Assembly (NCBI RefSeq): GCF_010365105.1
Contig: NZ_JAAFGZ010000026.1
Location: forward strand, 1 to 64,000
Reading direction: 5' to 3'
Source: Polaromonas sp.
GTDB lineage: Bacteria > Pseudomonadota > Gammaproteobacteria > Burkholderiales > Burkholderiaceae_C
DNA length: 64,000 nucleotides
Shown: positions 27,365 through 37,399 of the stretch, piece by piece
Position numbering within the stretch: the first letter of the stretch is position 1
Layout: every line of letters begins with the position of its first letter
Translations under genes and position numbers: made by a program
Notes under the pieces: model-generated
Told to the model about the DNA's origin: nothing
Seen by the model: only the letters and a program-made list of their open reading frames with translations
Database searches by the model: none

Positions 27365-28710
27365 TCCGGTCGCCGCGCTCGCTGCAAGGCCGCCTGCTGG
27401 TGATGGTGCTGTCAATGGTGGTGGCCGTCTGGCTGGTCGCGGCGGCGCTGACCTGGTTCGATGCTCGCCACGAACTGGACGAGTTGCTTGACGGTCACCT
27501 GGCGCAGGCTGCCGCCCTGCTGGTGGTGCAGCAGGCGCAGGCGTTCGAAGACGGTGACAAAAGCATCGACGCGCCCACGCTGCACCGGTATGCGCCCAAG
27601 GTCGCGTTCCAGGTGTTTCATGAAGACCGCCCGGTGCTGCGTTCAGCCAATGCGCCCGTGACACCGATGATCGAGGCCGGAAAGCGCTTCAAGTCCGGCT
27701 TCAGGACGGTGCAGATCAGTGGCATGGCATGGCGTGTTTTTGCGGCGTATGGAGCCGAGCAGGACGTGCAGGTCTACGTGGGCGAACAGACGAGTTCGCG
27801 GGACGCCATTTTGTGGGCCGTGCTGCGCAGTACCTTGTGGCCGATTCTGGTGGCGCTGCCCCTGCTGGGGCTGGCGGTGTGGTGGGCGGTGTACCGCGGT
27901 GTGCAGCCGATTCGGCGACTCGGGCGCGCATTGGCAGCGCGCCAGCCGCAGGCGCTGGATCCGGTCACCCTGCGCAATGCGCCCGCCGAGATGACGCCGA
28001 TGATCGCCGCATTGAACAGTCTGTTCGAGCGCATCGGGCACCTGCTGGAGTCCGAGCGGCGTTTTACCGCCGATGCCGCCCACGAACTGCGCACCCCGAT
28101 TGCAGCCATTCGCGTGCAGGCGCAGGTGGCGATGGGCGAAGCGGACGAGTCCTTGCGCAAGCATGCCCTTCAGGGCACGCTGGAAGGCTGCGACCGTGCC
28201 ACGCGCCTGGTCGAGCAGCTGCTCAGCCTGTCCCGGCTGGAAGCGCTGGAAGCGCCGGTCATGGCGGCGGTCGATCTGCGCGCCGTGGCGCAGCGGGTGG
28301 TGGCCGAGCTGGCGCCCAAGGCGATTGGCAAACACCAGACGCTGGAATTCGACGGTGCCGGGTCCTGCCCCATTCCGGGCAACGCGACGCTGCTGGCGGT
28401 GCTGGTGCGCAACCTGGTCGACAACGCGGTGCGCTACAGCCCGCCGTTGGCGCGCATCAAGGTGGCCGTTCGGTTACAGGACGGGCAGGTGGCGCTGAGT
28501 GTGGAAGACAGCGGGCCGGGCCTTGAGGATGCAGACAGCACCCGCCTGGGCGAGCGATTCTTCCGGGTGACCGGCAGCCTGGAAAGCGGCAGCGGTCTGG
28601 GCTGGTCCATCGTGCGGCGCATTGCGGCCGTGCACCGGCTGGAAATCGAGGTCGGGCATTCGGCGGAACTGGGCGGGCTGGCTGTACACGTCATTTCGAA
28701 GAAAAAATAG
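27361..28710 (+). CDS. Sensor histidine kinase (QseC-like)
   Basis: RRFTADAAHELRTPIAAIRVQAQVA; LVRNLVDNAVRYSPP; VEDSGPGL; ATGA overlap with RR. Confidence 0.94.
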   Translation: MIRSPRSLQGRLLVMVLSMVVAVWLVAAALTWFDARHELDELLDGHLAQAAALLVVQQAQAFEDGDKSIDAPTLHRYAPKVAFQVFHEDRPVLRSANAPVTPMIEAGKRFKSGFRTVQISGMAWRVFAAYGAEQDVQVYVGEQTSSRDAILWAVLRSTLWPILVALPLLGLAVWWAVYRGVQPIRRLGRALAARQPQALDPVTLRNAPAEMTPMIAALNSLFERIGHLLESERRFTADAAHELRTPIAAIRVQAQVAMGEADESLRKHALQGTLEGCDRATRLVEQLLSLSRLEALEAPVMAAVDLRAVAQRVVAELAPKAIGKHQTLEFDGAGSCPIPGNATLLAVLVRNLVDNAVRYSPPLARIKVAVRLQDGQVALSVEDSGPGLEDADSTRLGERFFRVTGSLESGSGLGWSIVRRIAAVHRLEIEVGHSAELGGLAVHVISKKK

Positions 28711-28765
28711 CATTTGCGCTGTATGGATGGGCATTTACAGCTATTAATACAGTAGCAAAAAAGGA
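28704..28765 (-). repeat. Dispersed hairpin repeat copy
   Basis: Minus: TTTTTTGCTACTGTATTAATAGCTGTAAATGCCCATCCATACAGCGCAAATGC. Confidence 0.75.
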
Positions 28766-28895
28766 TTGTAAAACGTTGTCTTTGCCCGGCGGAAAATCAA
28801 CTGCAGGCTTCATGCAAGCTTCCTGCAGGAAGAAGCGTTCAATAATCGCGCATCCCATCAGACATCGTTTTACCCACAACAGGAGCGCCACTTCC

Positions 28896-29597
28896 ATGAA
28901 GCCAATGAATCGCCACCTGGAGCGCCACCGAACCGACCGCATCGGCTGGCTGCGCGCCGCCGTGCTGGGGGCCAATGACGGCATTGTTTCCACGGCCAGC
29001 CTGGTGCTGGGCGTGGCGGCGGCCGGTGCCACCCCGCAAGCCGTTCTGGTGGCAGGCGTTGCCGGGCTGATGGCCGGGGCCATGTCGATGGCGGCAGGCG
29101 AGTATGTCTCGGTGCATTCGCAGGCCGACACCGAAAAAGCCGAAATGGAGCGCGAGCGTCTTGAACTGGAGCGGCATCCCGAGGCGGAACATGCCGAACT
29201 GGCGGGCATTTACATCAAGCGCGGGCTCACCCCTGAACTGGCCCGCCAGGTGGCCGGTCAACTGATGAATCATGACGCACTGGGCGCCCATGTGCGTGAT
29301 GAACTGGGCATTTCCGACGATTTGCTCGCCAACCCGATCCAGGCCGCCCTGGCATCGGCCGCGAGCTTTGCTGTGGGGGCTGCGCTGCCGCTGGCGGTTA
29401 CGGCTTTGGCACCAGCCAATGGCTTGACCGTCTGGGTATCCGTCACTTCACTCGGGTTTCTGGCCCTGCTGGGGGCCATGGCCGCACGTGCGGGAGGCGC
29501 TGCCATCGTGGCGGGTGCCTGGCGCGTCACCTTCTGGGGCGCTCTGGCCATGGCCATCACCGCCGGGGTTGGTGCGCTGTTTGGGGCTGTTGGTTAG
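28896..29597 (+). CDS. VIT1/CCC1 transporter family protein
   Basis: IGWLRAAVLGANDGIVSTASLVLGVAAAGA; GLMAGAMSMAAGEYVSVHSQADTEKAE. Confidence 0.93.
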   Translation: MKPMNRHLERHRTDRIGWLRAAVLGANDGIVSTASLVLGVAAAGATPQAVLVAGVAGLMAGAMSMAAGEYVSVHSQADTEKAEMERERLELERHPEAEHAELAGIYIKRGLTPELARQVAGQLMNHDALGAHVRDELGISDDLLANPIQAALASAASFAVGAALPLAVTALAPANGLTVWVSVTSLGFLALLGAMAARAGGAAIVAGAWRVTFWGALAMAITAGVGALFGAVG

Positions 29598-29645
29598 CGC
29601 GAAATCAACCGGGCCTTGTCTCGTGGCATTCAAGACTGCAGCAGA

Positions 29646-29712
29646 TTTTGCTATTGAATCAATAGCTTGAAAATTAAGCTGGACGGGCGTAGATGGCCTT
29701 TTTTGATACTAA
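29646..29712 (+). repeat. Dispersed repeat copy
   Basis: TTTTGCTATTGAATCAATAGCTTGAAAATTAAGCTGGACGGGCGTAGATGGCCTTTTTTGATAC. Confidence 0.75.
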
Positions 29713-29742
29713 AAAATGTGGACCAACTGAAACCCGTGTGCG

Positions 29743-31218
29743 CTAGGCGCGGTGGGCAAGGGCCGCTGCCGGATACAGCTGTTGCAACACCGAAGAGGTG
29801 ATGCGCAGCAGAAGCGCTTGCGCAGCGCCGGCCGATGTTTCTGCAGGAGAAGAGGGCTGCCGCAGCGTCTGCCACAAGCGGCCCACGGCGGCTTCCTCGG
29901 CCACCACCGCCCGCTCGACCTCAGCCTGCCAGAAAGCCGGCGCCTCGCTTTGTGCAAAATGGCCGCGCCCGCGCCCGAAATGCGCCACCGTCAGGTAGCG
30001 CAGCACGCTGGCCACCAGCAGCGTGCGCAAGAATTCATCGGTGAACTGCACCGTGGTCTGTTCCCGGTCGGTGCTTGAATTGAAGCCCCAGGCCGCACCC
30101 GCAAACCCCAAGGCGCCGACCACGCTGCCCAGCAGCGCACCGGCGCCCAGGCTCAAGCCGCCCGCCATCAGATCCGCCGACAGGCCGGTCGCCGCGCCCG
30201 ACAATACCGCGCCTAGCAGGCCCGCCTGCGCCTTGTCGATGGGCGCGCGAACCGCAAAATTCTCGCGCACCCGCTGGTTGATGCGCGTCGCTTCGCCGGG
30301 GTCGATCCGGTGCAGCGTCAGCAGCTGGCGCGTGGTGTCGGCAATGCCGTCGTTGAGCCGCTCGACCAGGATGCCCATGGCCTGGTCTTCGCGTTTCAGC
30401 TTGCCCGTCTTGCGCAGGCCGGTGGCCTGCAGGGCTGAATTCAGCAGCGAACGACTCTCGGGCTCTACCGCCTGGCGGTCCTGCGTCGCTGCCGCCAGCT
30501 GCTGCGCCCCCAGCCGCATCGACGCCTGAAAGCGTGTGTCATGGTGGGCGTCCCAGGCGGCCAGCAGGCGTGCGAAGCCGGCGGCTTTGTCAGGTTCGAT
30601 CCACTGGCCGACGGCTTCGTAAAACACCCGCTCATGCACCCAGCAGCGGGCAAAGGCGTCAAGCGCCAGCACCTTGCGCACGATCGGAAAGGCTTCCAGG
30701 TGGCGGCGCCAGCGCATCAGTTCTGCCTGCTCCTCTGGTGCCGGGCGCGGCGGCCCCGTCTGGTTGAGCAGCACCATCACCGGCTTGCCCAGCCACTGCA
30801 GGATGTTCATCTCGGCCGCCAGGTAGCCGGCGTCGCCGGGATGCTCCGCCGAATTGACCAGGTAAAGCACCACGTCGGCCGCATCGCGGGCGGTGCGCAA
30901 TGCCTGCTGGCTGAGCCAGAACGGCCGGTCACTGTAGCGGTCCAGCACTTCCCGCAAAAACCAGCCTATCGGGTTGTCGGCCATGCCCAGCCGCTTGAGG
31001 AGCCGCACCGAATCGCCAAAGCCCGGCGTGTCCCACAGCAGCAGGGCATCGCCGGCGCTGGTCGTCAGCAGCGGATGCGCTTCGGACGACAGGGTGACAT
31101 GGGCTGCATCGCGCACTTCGCCGACATCGGCGCCCAGCAGGGTCCGGGCCAGCGTGGTCTTGCCGTTGTTGGTGTGCGACACCAGCGCCAGCTGGATCTG
31201 GACCGGGGCGGCGCTCAT
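29743..31218 (-). CDS. DUF3482 domain GTPase-like protein
   Basis: SHTNNGKTTLARTLLG P-loop; DTPGFGDSVRLLKRLG; start at 31218 overlapping DUF2868 stop. Confidence 0.88.
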   Translation of the reverse strand: MSAAPVQIQLALVSHTNNGKTTLARTLLGADVGEVRDAAHVTLSSEAHPLLTTSAGDALLLWDTPGFGDSVRLLKRLGMADNPIGWFLREVLDRYSDRPFWLSQQALRTARDAADVVLYLVNSAEHPGDAGYLAAEMNILQWLGKPVMVLLNQTGPPRPAPEEQAELMRWRRHLEAFPIVRKVLALDAFARCWVHERVFYEAVGQWIEPDKAAGFARLLAAWDAHHDTRFQASMRLGAQQLAAATQDRQAVEPESRSLLNSALQATGLRKTGKLKREDQAMGILVERLNDGIADTTRQLLTLHRIDPGEATRINQRVRENFAVRAPIDKAQAGLLGAVLSGAATGLSADLMAGGLSLGAGALLGSVVGALGFAGAAWGFNSSTDREQTTVQFTDEFLRTLLVASVLRYLTVAHFGRGRGHFAQSEAPAFWQAEVERAVVAEEAAVGRLWQTLRQPSSPAETSAGAAQALLLRITSSVLQQLYPAAALAHRA

Positions 31219-32693
31219 GCGGTTGCCGACAAGGCAAGGCCTGCGCCGACGTCCACCGCATGGGCATCGGGATGGAGCAGGTTGACGAAGGTGGCGGGCG
31301 CCTTGTGAAAGCTGCAGAACTGCTGCCACAGGGCGATGCGCTCGGCCATTCTGTCCTTGCCGCCGGCTTGCGTGCCGACCCGTTCCAGGTAGCCCGATTC
31401 GTCGACCAGCACGGCGATGCCGCGTGACGACACCCGCACCAGGTGGTCGAGCAGGGCGCCATGGTTTTCCTTTTCGGGCGTGGCCGCCAGGCTGAACAGA
31501 ACCGCCGTGATGGTGGCGTCGCTGTCGTTCAGCTTGACGTCGCGCAGTGCCTCGTGCGGCTCGTCGCCATAGGCAATCGACGGGCGCAGCATCAGCCGGG
31601 CCTGCTCGCCCAGCAGTCGTGCCGCCAGTTGGCTCAGGCCCTTGTCGCGCGCTTCGTCGATCGCGAAGCTGTAGGGCAGCACCCGCAGCATGCCGGGCGC
31701 ACCGCCAAGTGCCTTGAGCAGCCTGCGGAAATAGGGCTGCTCCAGCTCCAGTGGAAAATTACGGCTCCATTTTTTAATGCGCCACTGGGCGGCGCCGGCC
31801 AGCAGCAGGCGCGGCAGCATGACCAGCAGGAACAGCGTGGCGGCATACAGATGCACCCAGCGCGCGCCACCCAGTGGCGAGGAGGGTGCCTGCCCGAACC
31901 GGAGCGCTTCAATGTCGGCCAGCGAAAACCCCTGAAGCGGAAAAATCGTCAGGGCCGGCATGAACAGCGCCGACAGCAGCGCATGCACCTGCCCGGCATC
32001 CAGAAAAGTGCTTTCCCAGCCCGCCGAATACTGCGCGACATAGCCGCGCGCATACAGCGAAAGCACCGCACCGATGGCAAACAGGGCCGAGCCCAGGTGC
32101 AGGGTGCGGCCCAGCCGGGCCAGTGTCAGCCGCCGGCTGAGCTGGGTCCACTCGGCCATGAACGCCAGCAAGGCACTGACGAGGGCGGGTGGCAGCTTGC
32201 GCGGCAGGCGTGTCCGTCCCAGGCTGAGCAGGTGAACCAGGTCCGCACCCGGCTTTTTCAGTTTGCCAAACGGCAGCCAGCGCCAGACCAGCAGGCTTGC
32301 ATAGACCGCCAGGTTCCAGCCGATGATCAGCAGCAAAGGCGGCGACAGCAAATCAACCCGGTGCGGGTCGGTGATCTGGTCCAGGAAAATGCCGGCCAAC
32401 AGGGCCAGGACCGGCAGCCCGGTCCAGAATACATGAAGCGCCCCGGGCAGCCTGAGCATTGGACCGAACGCCGCATGCCGCTCCGACAGGCGCTGGAGAA
32501 TCTGCCCTGCGCGCTGCTGCAGGAACGTGTCCGCCGTGACGGGGGAGCCGGCGTGGGACGCCTGCCACTGTGCCAGTTCCGTGGCGCTGCGGCTGGCATG
32601 GCGGCGGTCGTCCTCGCTCAGGATTTCGTGCGCATGGTCCGCCGTTTCAATGGCACGAACCATGACCACTTCCCGGGCCGCCTGTTCATTCAT
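31215..32693 (-). CDS. DUF2868 domain membrane protein
   Basis: Multi-TM ORF paired with DUF3482 gene; YARGYVAQYSAGWESTFLDAGQVHALLSALFMPAL. Confidence 0.88.
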   Translation of the reverse strand: MNEQAAREVVMVRAIETADHAHEILSEDDRRHASRSATELAQWQASHAGSPVTADTFLQQRAGQILQRLSERHAAFGPMLRLPGALHVFWTGLPVLALLAGIFLDQITDPHRVDLLSPPLLLIIGWNLAVYASLLVWRWLPFGKLKKPGADLVHLLSLGRTRLPRKLPPALVSALLAFMAEWTQLSRRLTLARLGRTLHLGSALFAIGAVLSLYARGYVAQYSAGWESTFLDAGQVHALLSALFMPALTIFPLQGFSLADIEALRFGQAPSSPLGGARWVHLYAATLFLLVMLPRLLLAGAAQWRIKKWSRNFPLELEQPYFRRLLKALGGAPGMLRVLPYSFAIDEARDKGLSQLAARLLGEQARLMLRPSIAYGDEPHEALRDVKLNDSDATITAVLFSLAATPEKENHGALLDHLVRVSSRGIAVLVDESGYLERVGTQAGGKDRMAERIALWQQFCSFHKAPATFVNLLHPDAHAVDVGAGLALSATA

Positions 32694-32747
32694 GCATTTC
32701 TTCCGTGAGGCGCGGCATGGCTGAAGTGAGCAGCGGCATGCGGATGC

Positions 32748-33992
32748 TTACGCGGGCAGCATCACCTGGTGGTCCACGCTGAACTGGTAGTCGCGGAAGA
32801 TGTGTTCGGCGCTCAGGGCCAGGTAGGTGCCGTCGGGCTGAAGGCGGGACGTGTCCTTCAGGCGGTAGGTGCTGCTGCCGCAGGTCCAGACGTTGTAGTT
32901 GCGCATGTGCGTGCACAGGCAGGTCTTGTCCATGACCGAGATGTTCTTGCCGTCCGGGTGCAGGGCGATCTGCTCGTTGTACGCGGTGATGTAGGCACAG
33001 TTGCCGTTGCCGTCAAGCAGGTAACCGTAGGACTCGCAGTTGGGCCGGATGCCCGAGCCGATGGCCGGGGAATTCTTCAGCATGCGCATCGGATAGCCGG
33101 TCGGCGAGATGGTGTTGACCGTGATGTCGGCTTCGCTGGCGCGGAAGTATTCCTGCTTGTCCTTGGCCGGCAGGCCGCATTCGTTGGACACGGTGAAGCG
33201 CGTGGCCACCTGCACCGCCGCCGCGCCGTTTTCGAGGAAACCGACCGCATCGCTGCCGGTGAAAATGCCGCCGGCGGCAATCAGCGGAATGTCAAGCTGC
33301 TCGGTCTTCAGGAAGGCGGCAATCTCGGCCACGATGGTGGCCAGGTCGTACTTTTCCCAATCCATGCCAAAGCCCAGATGGCCGCCGGCCAGCGGGCCTT
33401 CGACAATCACATAGTCAGGCAGCCGGCCCAGGCGGGCGGTCTTGCGCAGGAACAATTGCAAGGCACGCACCGACGACACAATGATGCCCATCTTGGCATC
33501 GCGAAAGCGCGGGTGCTCGGCCATCAGGCCGAACGAGCCCAAATGCAGGCCGGCGCTCAGGGTAATGCCGTCAATGCCCGCATCCAGCGCCGAATTGAGA
33601 CGCACCTGCAGCGTGTCGCGCGGAGAGTTCATCGTCAGCTTTTCCATCACGTTGACGAACACCATGCCGTCACCGCGCTTGGCTTCCATGGTCTTGCCGA
33701 CATGCAGCCGTGTGGCTTCGGCCAGCTCGCCCAGGTCGAACTGCACGCTGCTCTTGTCAGAATTGGATATGTTGCTTTTGTAGAACTTGGTCTTGCCCTT
33801 GACGAATTCGGTGTCAAAGCGACGATCGGACACGTCATGGACCAGCGCGTCGGAAATATGGCCGATGCCGCCCAGTCGCGCTGCTTCCAGTGCCAGCTCG
33901 GCGGTGGAAATATCGACGCCCATTCCGCCAATGATGATCGGCACCAGTTCCTTTTGGCCGAATTTCAGGCGGAAATCATCAACTCTTTTCAT
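32748..33992 (-). CDS. Nitronate monooxygenase / 2-nitropropane dioxygenase family
   Basis: IIIGGMGVDISTAELALEAARLGGIGHISDALV; IVEGPLAGGHLGFGMDWEKY; PLIAAGGIFTGSDAVGFLENGAAAVQVATRF. Confidence 0.9.
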   Translation of the reverse strand: MKRVDDFRLKFGQKELVPIIIGGMGVDISTAELALEAARLGGIGHISDALVHDVSDRRFDTEFVKGKTKFYKSNISNSDKSSVQFDLGELAEATRLHVGKTMEAKRGDGMVFVNVMEKLTMNSPRDTLQVRLNSALDAGIDGITLSAGLHLGSFGLMAEHPRFRDAKMGIIVSSVRALQLFLRKTARLGRLPDYVIVEGPLAGGHLGFGMDWEKYDLATIVAEIAAFLKTEQLDIPLIAAGGIFTGSDAVGFLENGAAAVQVATRFTVSNECGLPAKDKQEYFRASEADITVNTISPTGYPMRMLKNSPAIGSGIRPNCESYGYLLDGNGNCAYITAYNEQIALHPDGKNISVMDKTCLCTHMRNYNVWTCGSSTYRLKDTSRLQPDGTYLALSAEHIFRDYQFSVDHQVMLPA

Positions 33993-34299
33993 CGGGATCC
34001 TTGTAGCTAGGGGGTGAAGGCGCCGTCAAGCGCTTCGGCATTTCCTGAAGATTTGCGTGTCTGAAGGAATGCACTTGTCAATACCCATAATGGTAATGCT
34101 TTGACACGTCCGAGTTTGAAGTGCGATGCAGTAAACGTCCGGGAAACAGGATTTGGATCAATGACCGTGCATTGCGTGGCCGGGCTGCCCGGCTTCGGCC
34201 CGCAGAATTTGGCTGTGCTTTGCATAATGGAGCCGTTCGTGCCGCTTTCTTTCATCAACCGCCTGACCGGGTTGCCGGTCGGTTTTCTGGAGGTATTTC

Positions 34300-34848
34300 A
34301 TGGCTCAGTACCAAATCGCCGTCGTGGTGGGCAGTCTTCGCAAGGACTCGTTCAACAAAAAACTCGCTGGGGCGCTTGAAAAACTGTTTCCGGCCGATTT
34401 CAGTTTCATCCATGTCCGGATTGACGACCTGCCGCTGTACAACCAGGACGACGATGGCAGTCCGTCGGCGCAGGTGACGCGCCTCAAGGCTGAGATCGCG
34501 GCAGCGCAGGGCGTGCTGTTTTTCACGCCTGAATACAACCGGTCCATCCCCGGCGTGCTGAAAAACGCGATTGATCATGCCTCCCGCCCGTACGGCAAAA
34601 GCAGCTGGAACAGCAAGCCAGCCGGGGTAATAGGCGCATCGGTCGGCCCGATCGGCACGGCCATGGCGCAGCAGCACCTGCGCAACATACTGGCTTACCT
34701 GAACATGCCCACGCTCGGCCAGCCCGAAGCCTTCATACACAACAAGGAAGGGCTGTATGACGCGGCGGGCAACATCGGCGAGGCCAGCCTGAAATTCCTG
34801 CAGGGCTGGGTGGATGCCTATGTGGCCTGGGTCAAGCAACACGCCTGA
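34300..34848 (+). CDS. NADPH-dependent FMN reductase
   Basis: VVVGSLRKDSFNKKLAGALEKL; FFTPEYNRSIPGVLKNAIDHASRPYG. Confidence 0.93.
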   Translation: MAQYQIAVVVGSLRKDSFNKKLAGALEKLFPADFSFIHVRIDDLPLYNQDDDGSPSAQVTRLKAEIAAAQGVLFFTPEYNRSIPGVLKNAIDHASRPYGKSSWNSKPAGVIGASVGPIGTAMAQQHLRNILAYLNMPTLGQPEAFIHNKEGLYDAAGNIGEASLKFLQGWVDAYVAWVKQHA

Positions 34849-34990
34849 AGATTAGCCGACGCCGGGCGGCGATACGCTTTACGCAGTGCAAGACCGAAAT
34901 TAGCCAGCGCTCATGAATTGGAGTGCGCTTGCTATAAAGAAAGTATTCGTCAGGAGTCCAATTAAACTGTCAAAAACTCAGGAGATTGGT

Positions 34991-35440
34991 ATGAAAATCA
35001 GCCCGGCTATTGCACTTTTCCCATTTTTCATCTTTCCTGCGCTGGCTGTGGGCCAACCCGCCCAGCCTGTCAAGGTGCTGCGCGATCTGGAACCCCTGCA
35101 GCCCCACATCCTGTCCAAAGACGAACTGCAGCAACTCCTGCCTGGTGCTGCAATCCGGCGAATCAATGAAAAAGGCAACACCCACGCCTGGACCAACGAT
35201 ACCGATGGTTCCTTCGTGGTCTCGTCGGACAACCGTTCTACTACGGGCCGAAATGCTACAGCGCGGGGCAAGTGGCATCTGTCCGATGACGGGCGTTACT
35301 GCATTCTCATCGACTGGAACCGTGCCGATAATGAAGAATGGTGTCGATTAATCATCAAGACCTCGGACGGCTACTACACCACCAAATCAGACCGGATGGG
35401 TACGGAAAAGGTCTATAAGCTCGACATTGTTGCCAAATAG
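34991..35440 (+). CDS. Secreted hypothetical protein (DUF995-like)
   Basis: Signal peptide MKISPAIALFPFFIFPALAVGQ; GKWHLSDDGRYCILIDWNRADNEEWCRLI. Confidence 0.75.
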   Translation: MKISPAIALFPFFIFPALAVGQPAQPVKVLRDLEPLQPHILSKDELQQLLPGAAIRRINEKGNTHAWTNDTDGSFVVSSDNRSTTGRNATARGKWHLSDDGRYCILIDWNRADNEEWCRLIIKTSDGYYTTKSDRMGTEKVYKLDIVAK

Positions 35441-35446
35441 CGGGCT

Positions 35447-36100
35447 TTAGGCCACCAACGCGGCCTGGGGCTGGTTGGCCGCGCTGTGCGTGTGCCCCAG
35501 GATGTCCAATTCAGCGGAAGCCAGTGCGGCGGCTTTCCCGGCTTCGCCCATCGCCAGCCCTTCGGCCCGGACAAAGCGCACATCGGTCACGCCAAAAAAG
35601 CCGAAGACGGTTTTCAGATAGCTTTCCTGGTGCTCCATGGCGTTGCCCGCATCGCTGGTCGAATACATGCCGCCGCGCGTCGAGGCCACGATGATGGTCT
35701 TGCCGCCAGCCAGGCCGACCGGGCCTTTGTCGGTGTACTTGAAGGTGCGGCCAGCCTGGGCCACCCGGTCAATCCAGGCCTTGAGCTGGCTGGGAATGGA
35801 AAAGTTGTACAGCGGCGCGCCGATCACCACCACATCGGCGGCCAGGAACTGCGCCACCAGTGCTTCGGACACGGCGTTTTCGCGCTGCTGCGCATCGCTC
35901 AGCTCGGCTGCGCCTGCAGGCAGGCGAAAACCCAGCGACTCGACCGACAAATGGCTGGGCGTGTCCACCGCCAGATCAAGGTAGCTGACCTCGGTGGCCG
36001 GATGGGCCGCGCGCCAGGAGGCCACGATTTGCGCCGTCAGCTGGCGCGATACGGAGTTGGTTCCGAGGATGCTGGAGTCGATGTGAAGAAGCTTGGTCAT
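35447..36100 (-). CDS. azoR: FMN-dependent NADH-azoreductase
   Basis: [53 protein letters not shown]. Confidence 0.93.
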   Translation of the reverse strand: MTKLLHIDSSILGTNSVSRQLTAQIVASWRAAHPATEVSYLDLAVDTPSHLSVESLGFRLPAGAAELSDAQQRENAVSEALVAQFLAADVVVIGAPLYNFSIPSQLKAWIDRVAQAGRTFKYTDKGPVGLAGGKTIIVASTRGGMYSTSDAGNAMEHQESYLKTVFGFFGVTDVRFVRAEGLAMGEAGKAAALASAELDILGHTHSAANQPQAALVA

Positions 36101-36253
36101 GATGGAAAATTTCCGGATTTAAAGGTTGTGTGAAAGCGACGATCTGGTTTTAACCATGGATAGATTGTCCGGGCAAGCCAATACCTTGATAAGCCGGCAA
36201 TATCGCGATTGATCGTTCTATGTACAGGACAATACAAGCCACGGAGCACGTGA

Positions 36254-37180
36254 ATGGAAGACCTGAATGACATGCTGTACTTTGCCGAAGTCGCCGAGCG
36301 CGGCGGTTTTGCCGCTGCCGGACGGGCGCTGGGCGTGCCCAAGTCCCGGCTGTCGCGCCGTGTCGCCGAACTGGAGGCGCGGCTGGGTGTTCGCCTGTTG
36401 CAGCGCACCACCCGCAAGCTCTCGCTGACCGAGGTGGGCGACATCTACCTGCGCCACTGCAGCGCCATGCGCGATGAAGCGCTGGCCGCTGCCGATGCTG
36501 TGGCGCAGTTGCAGGTCGAGCCGCGCGGCCTGCTGCGCGTGACATGCCCTGTCACGCTGGCCCAGAGCACGCTGGGCTACCTGATTCCCTGCTATCTGGC
36601 GCTGTATCCGCGCGTCAAGCTGGACCTGCGGGTCACCAACCGGGTGGTCGATCTGGTGGACGAGGGCATCGACGTGGCGCTTCGGGTAAGGCCGACACTG
36701 GACGACAGCGGCAGCCTGGTCGTCAAGCAGCTTGGTGCCACCTTCGGGCATTTGCTGGCCAGTCCGGATCAGCTGCGCCGGCAGGGCGTGCCGGCGACCA
36801 CGGACGAACTGTCGCGGCTGGACACGGTGGCCATGTCATCGTTCGTCGGGCGCAGCGCCTGGACGCTGGTCGGGCCGCAAGGCCAGGAATTTGTCTTTCA
36901 GCACCAGCCGCGCTATGTGGCCGATGACCTGCAAACGCTCAAGCTGGCGGTGCTGGCCGGCACCGGCATCAGTTTTCTGCCGGACAGCCTGAGCCAGGCC
37001 GAAATCCAGGCGCAACTGCTGGTCCCCGTGCTGCCGGGATGGGCACCCAGGCCGGGCATGGCGCATGCCGTGTTTCCTTCGCGGCGCGGTCAGATACCCG
37101 CTGTGCGCAGTTTTCTGGACTTTCTGGGCGAGCATATGCAGGGCGATGAACTGGTCGGCCATGCATCGCCGCCTTTATGA
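36254..37180 (+). CDS. LysR-family transcriptional regulator
   Basis: MLYFAEVAERGGFAAAGRALGVPKSRLSRRVAELEARLGVRLLQRTTRKLSLTEVG. Confidence 0.95.
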   Translation: MEDLNDMLYFAEVAERGGFAAAGRALGVPKSRLSRRVAELEARLGVRLLQRTTRKLSLTEVGDIYLRHCSAMRDEALAAADAVAQLQVEPRGLLRVTCPVTLAQSTLGYLIPCYLALYPRVKLDLRVTNRVVDLVDEGIDVALRVRPTLDDSGSLVVKQLGATFGHLLASPDQLRRQGVPATTDELSRLDTVAMSSFVGRSAWTLVGPQGQEFVFQHQPRYVADDLQTLKLAVLAGTGISFLPDSLSQAEIQAQLLVPVLPGWAPRPGMAHAVFPSRRGQIPAVRSFLDFLGEHMQGDELVGHASPPL

Positions 37181-37189
37181 CAGGTGAAT

Positions 37190-37262
37190 TTTTAAGCCAA
37201 ATCAATACTTTTCGCACACCCAGCATGCATGAACAGCTATATAAAATATAGTGAAAACAGGC
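37190..37262 (-). repeat. Dispersed repeat copy
   Basis: Minus: TTTTCACTATATTTTATATAGCTGTTCATGCATGCTGGGTGTGCGAAAAGTATTGATTTGG. Confidence 0.65.
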
Positions 37263-37399
37263 TGGCTGTCGTCTGCTGTATCAAATTCAATCGAATTTCT
37301 ATATTCTATTTAAATCATAAATTAAGAGAAATATATTCTTTTGAGTTTTAAAGATTTCGCGCCAGAATACCCGATTCCCAACCTTTCAAGGAGCGAGTC

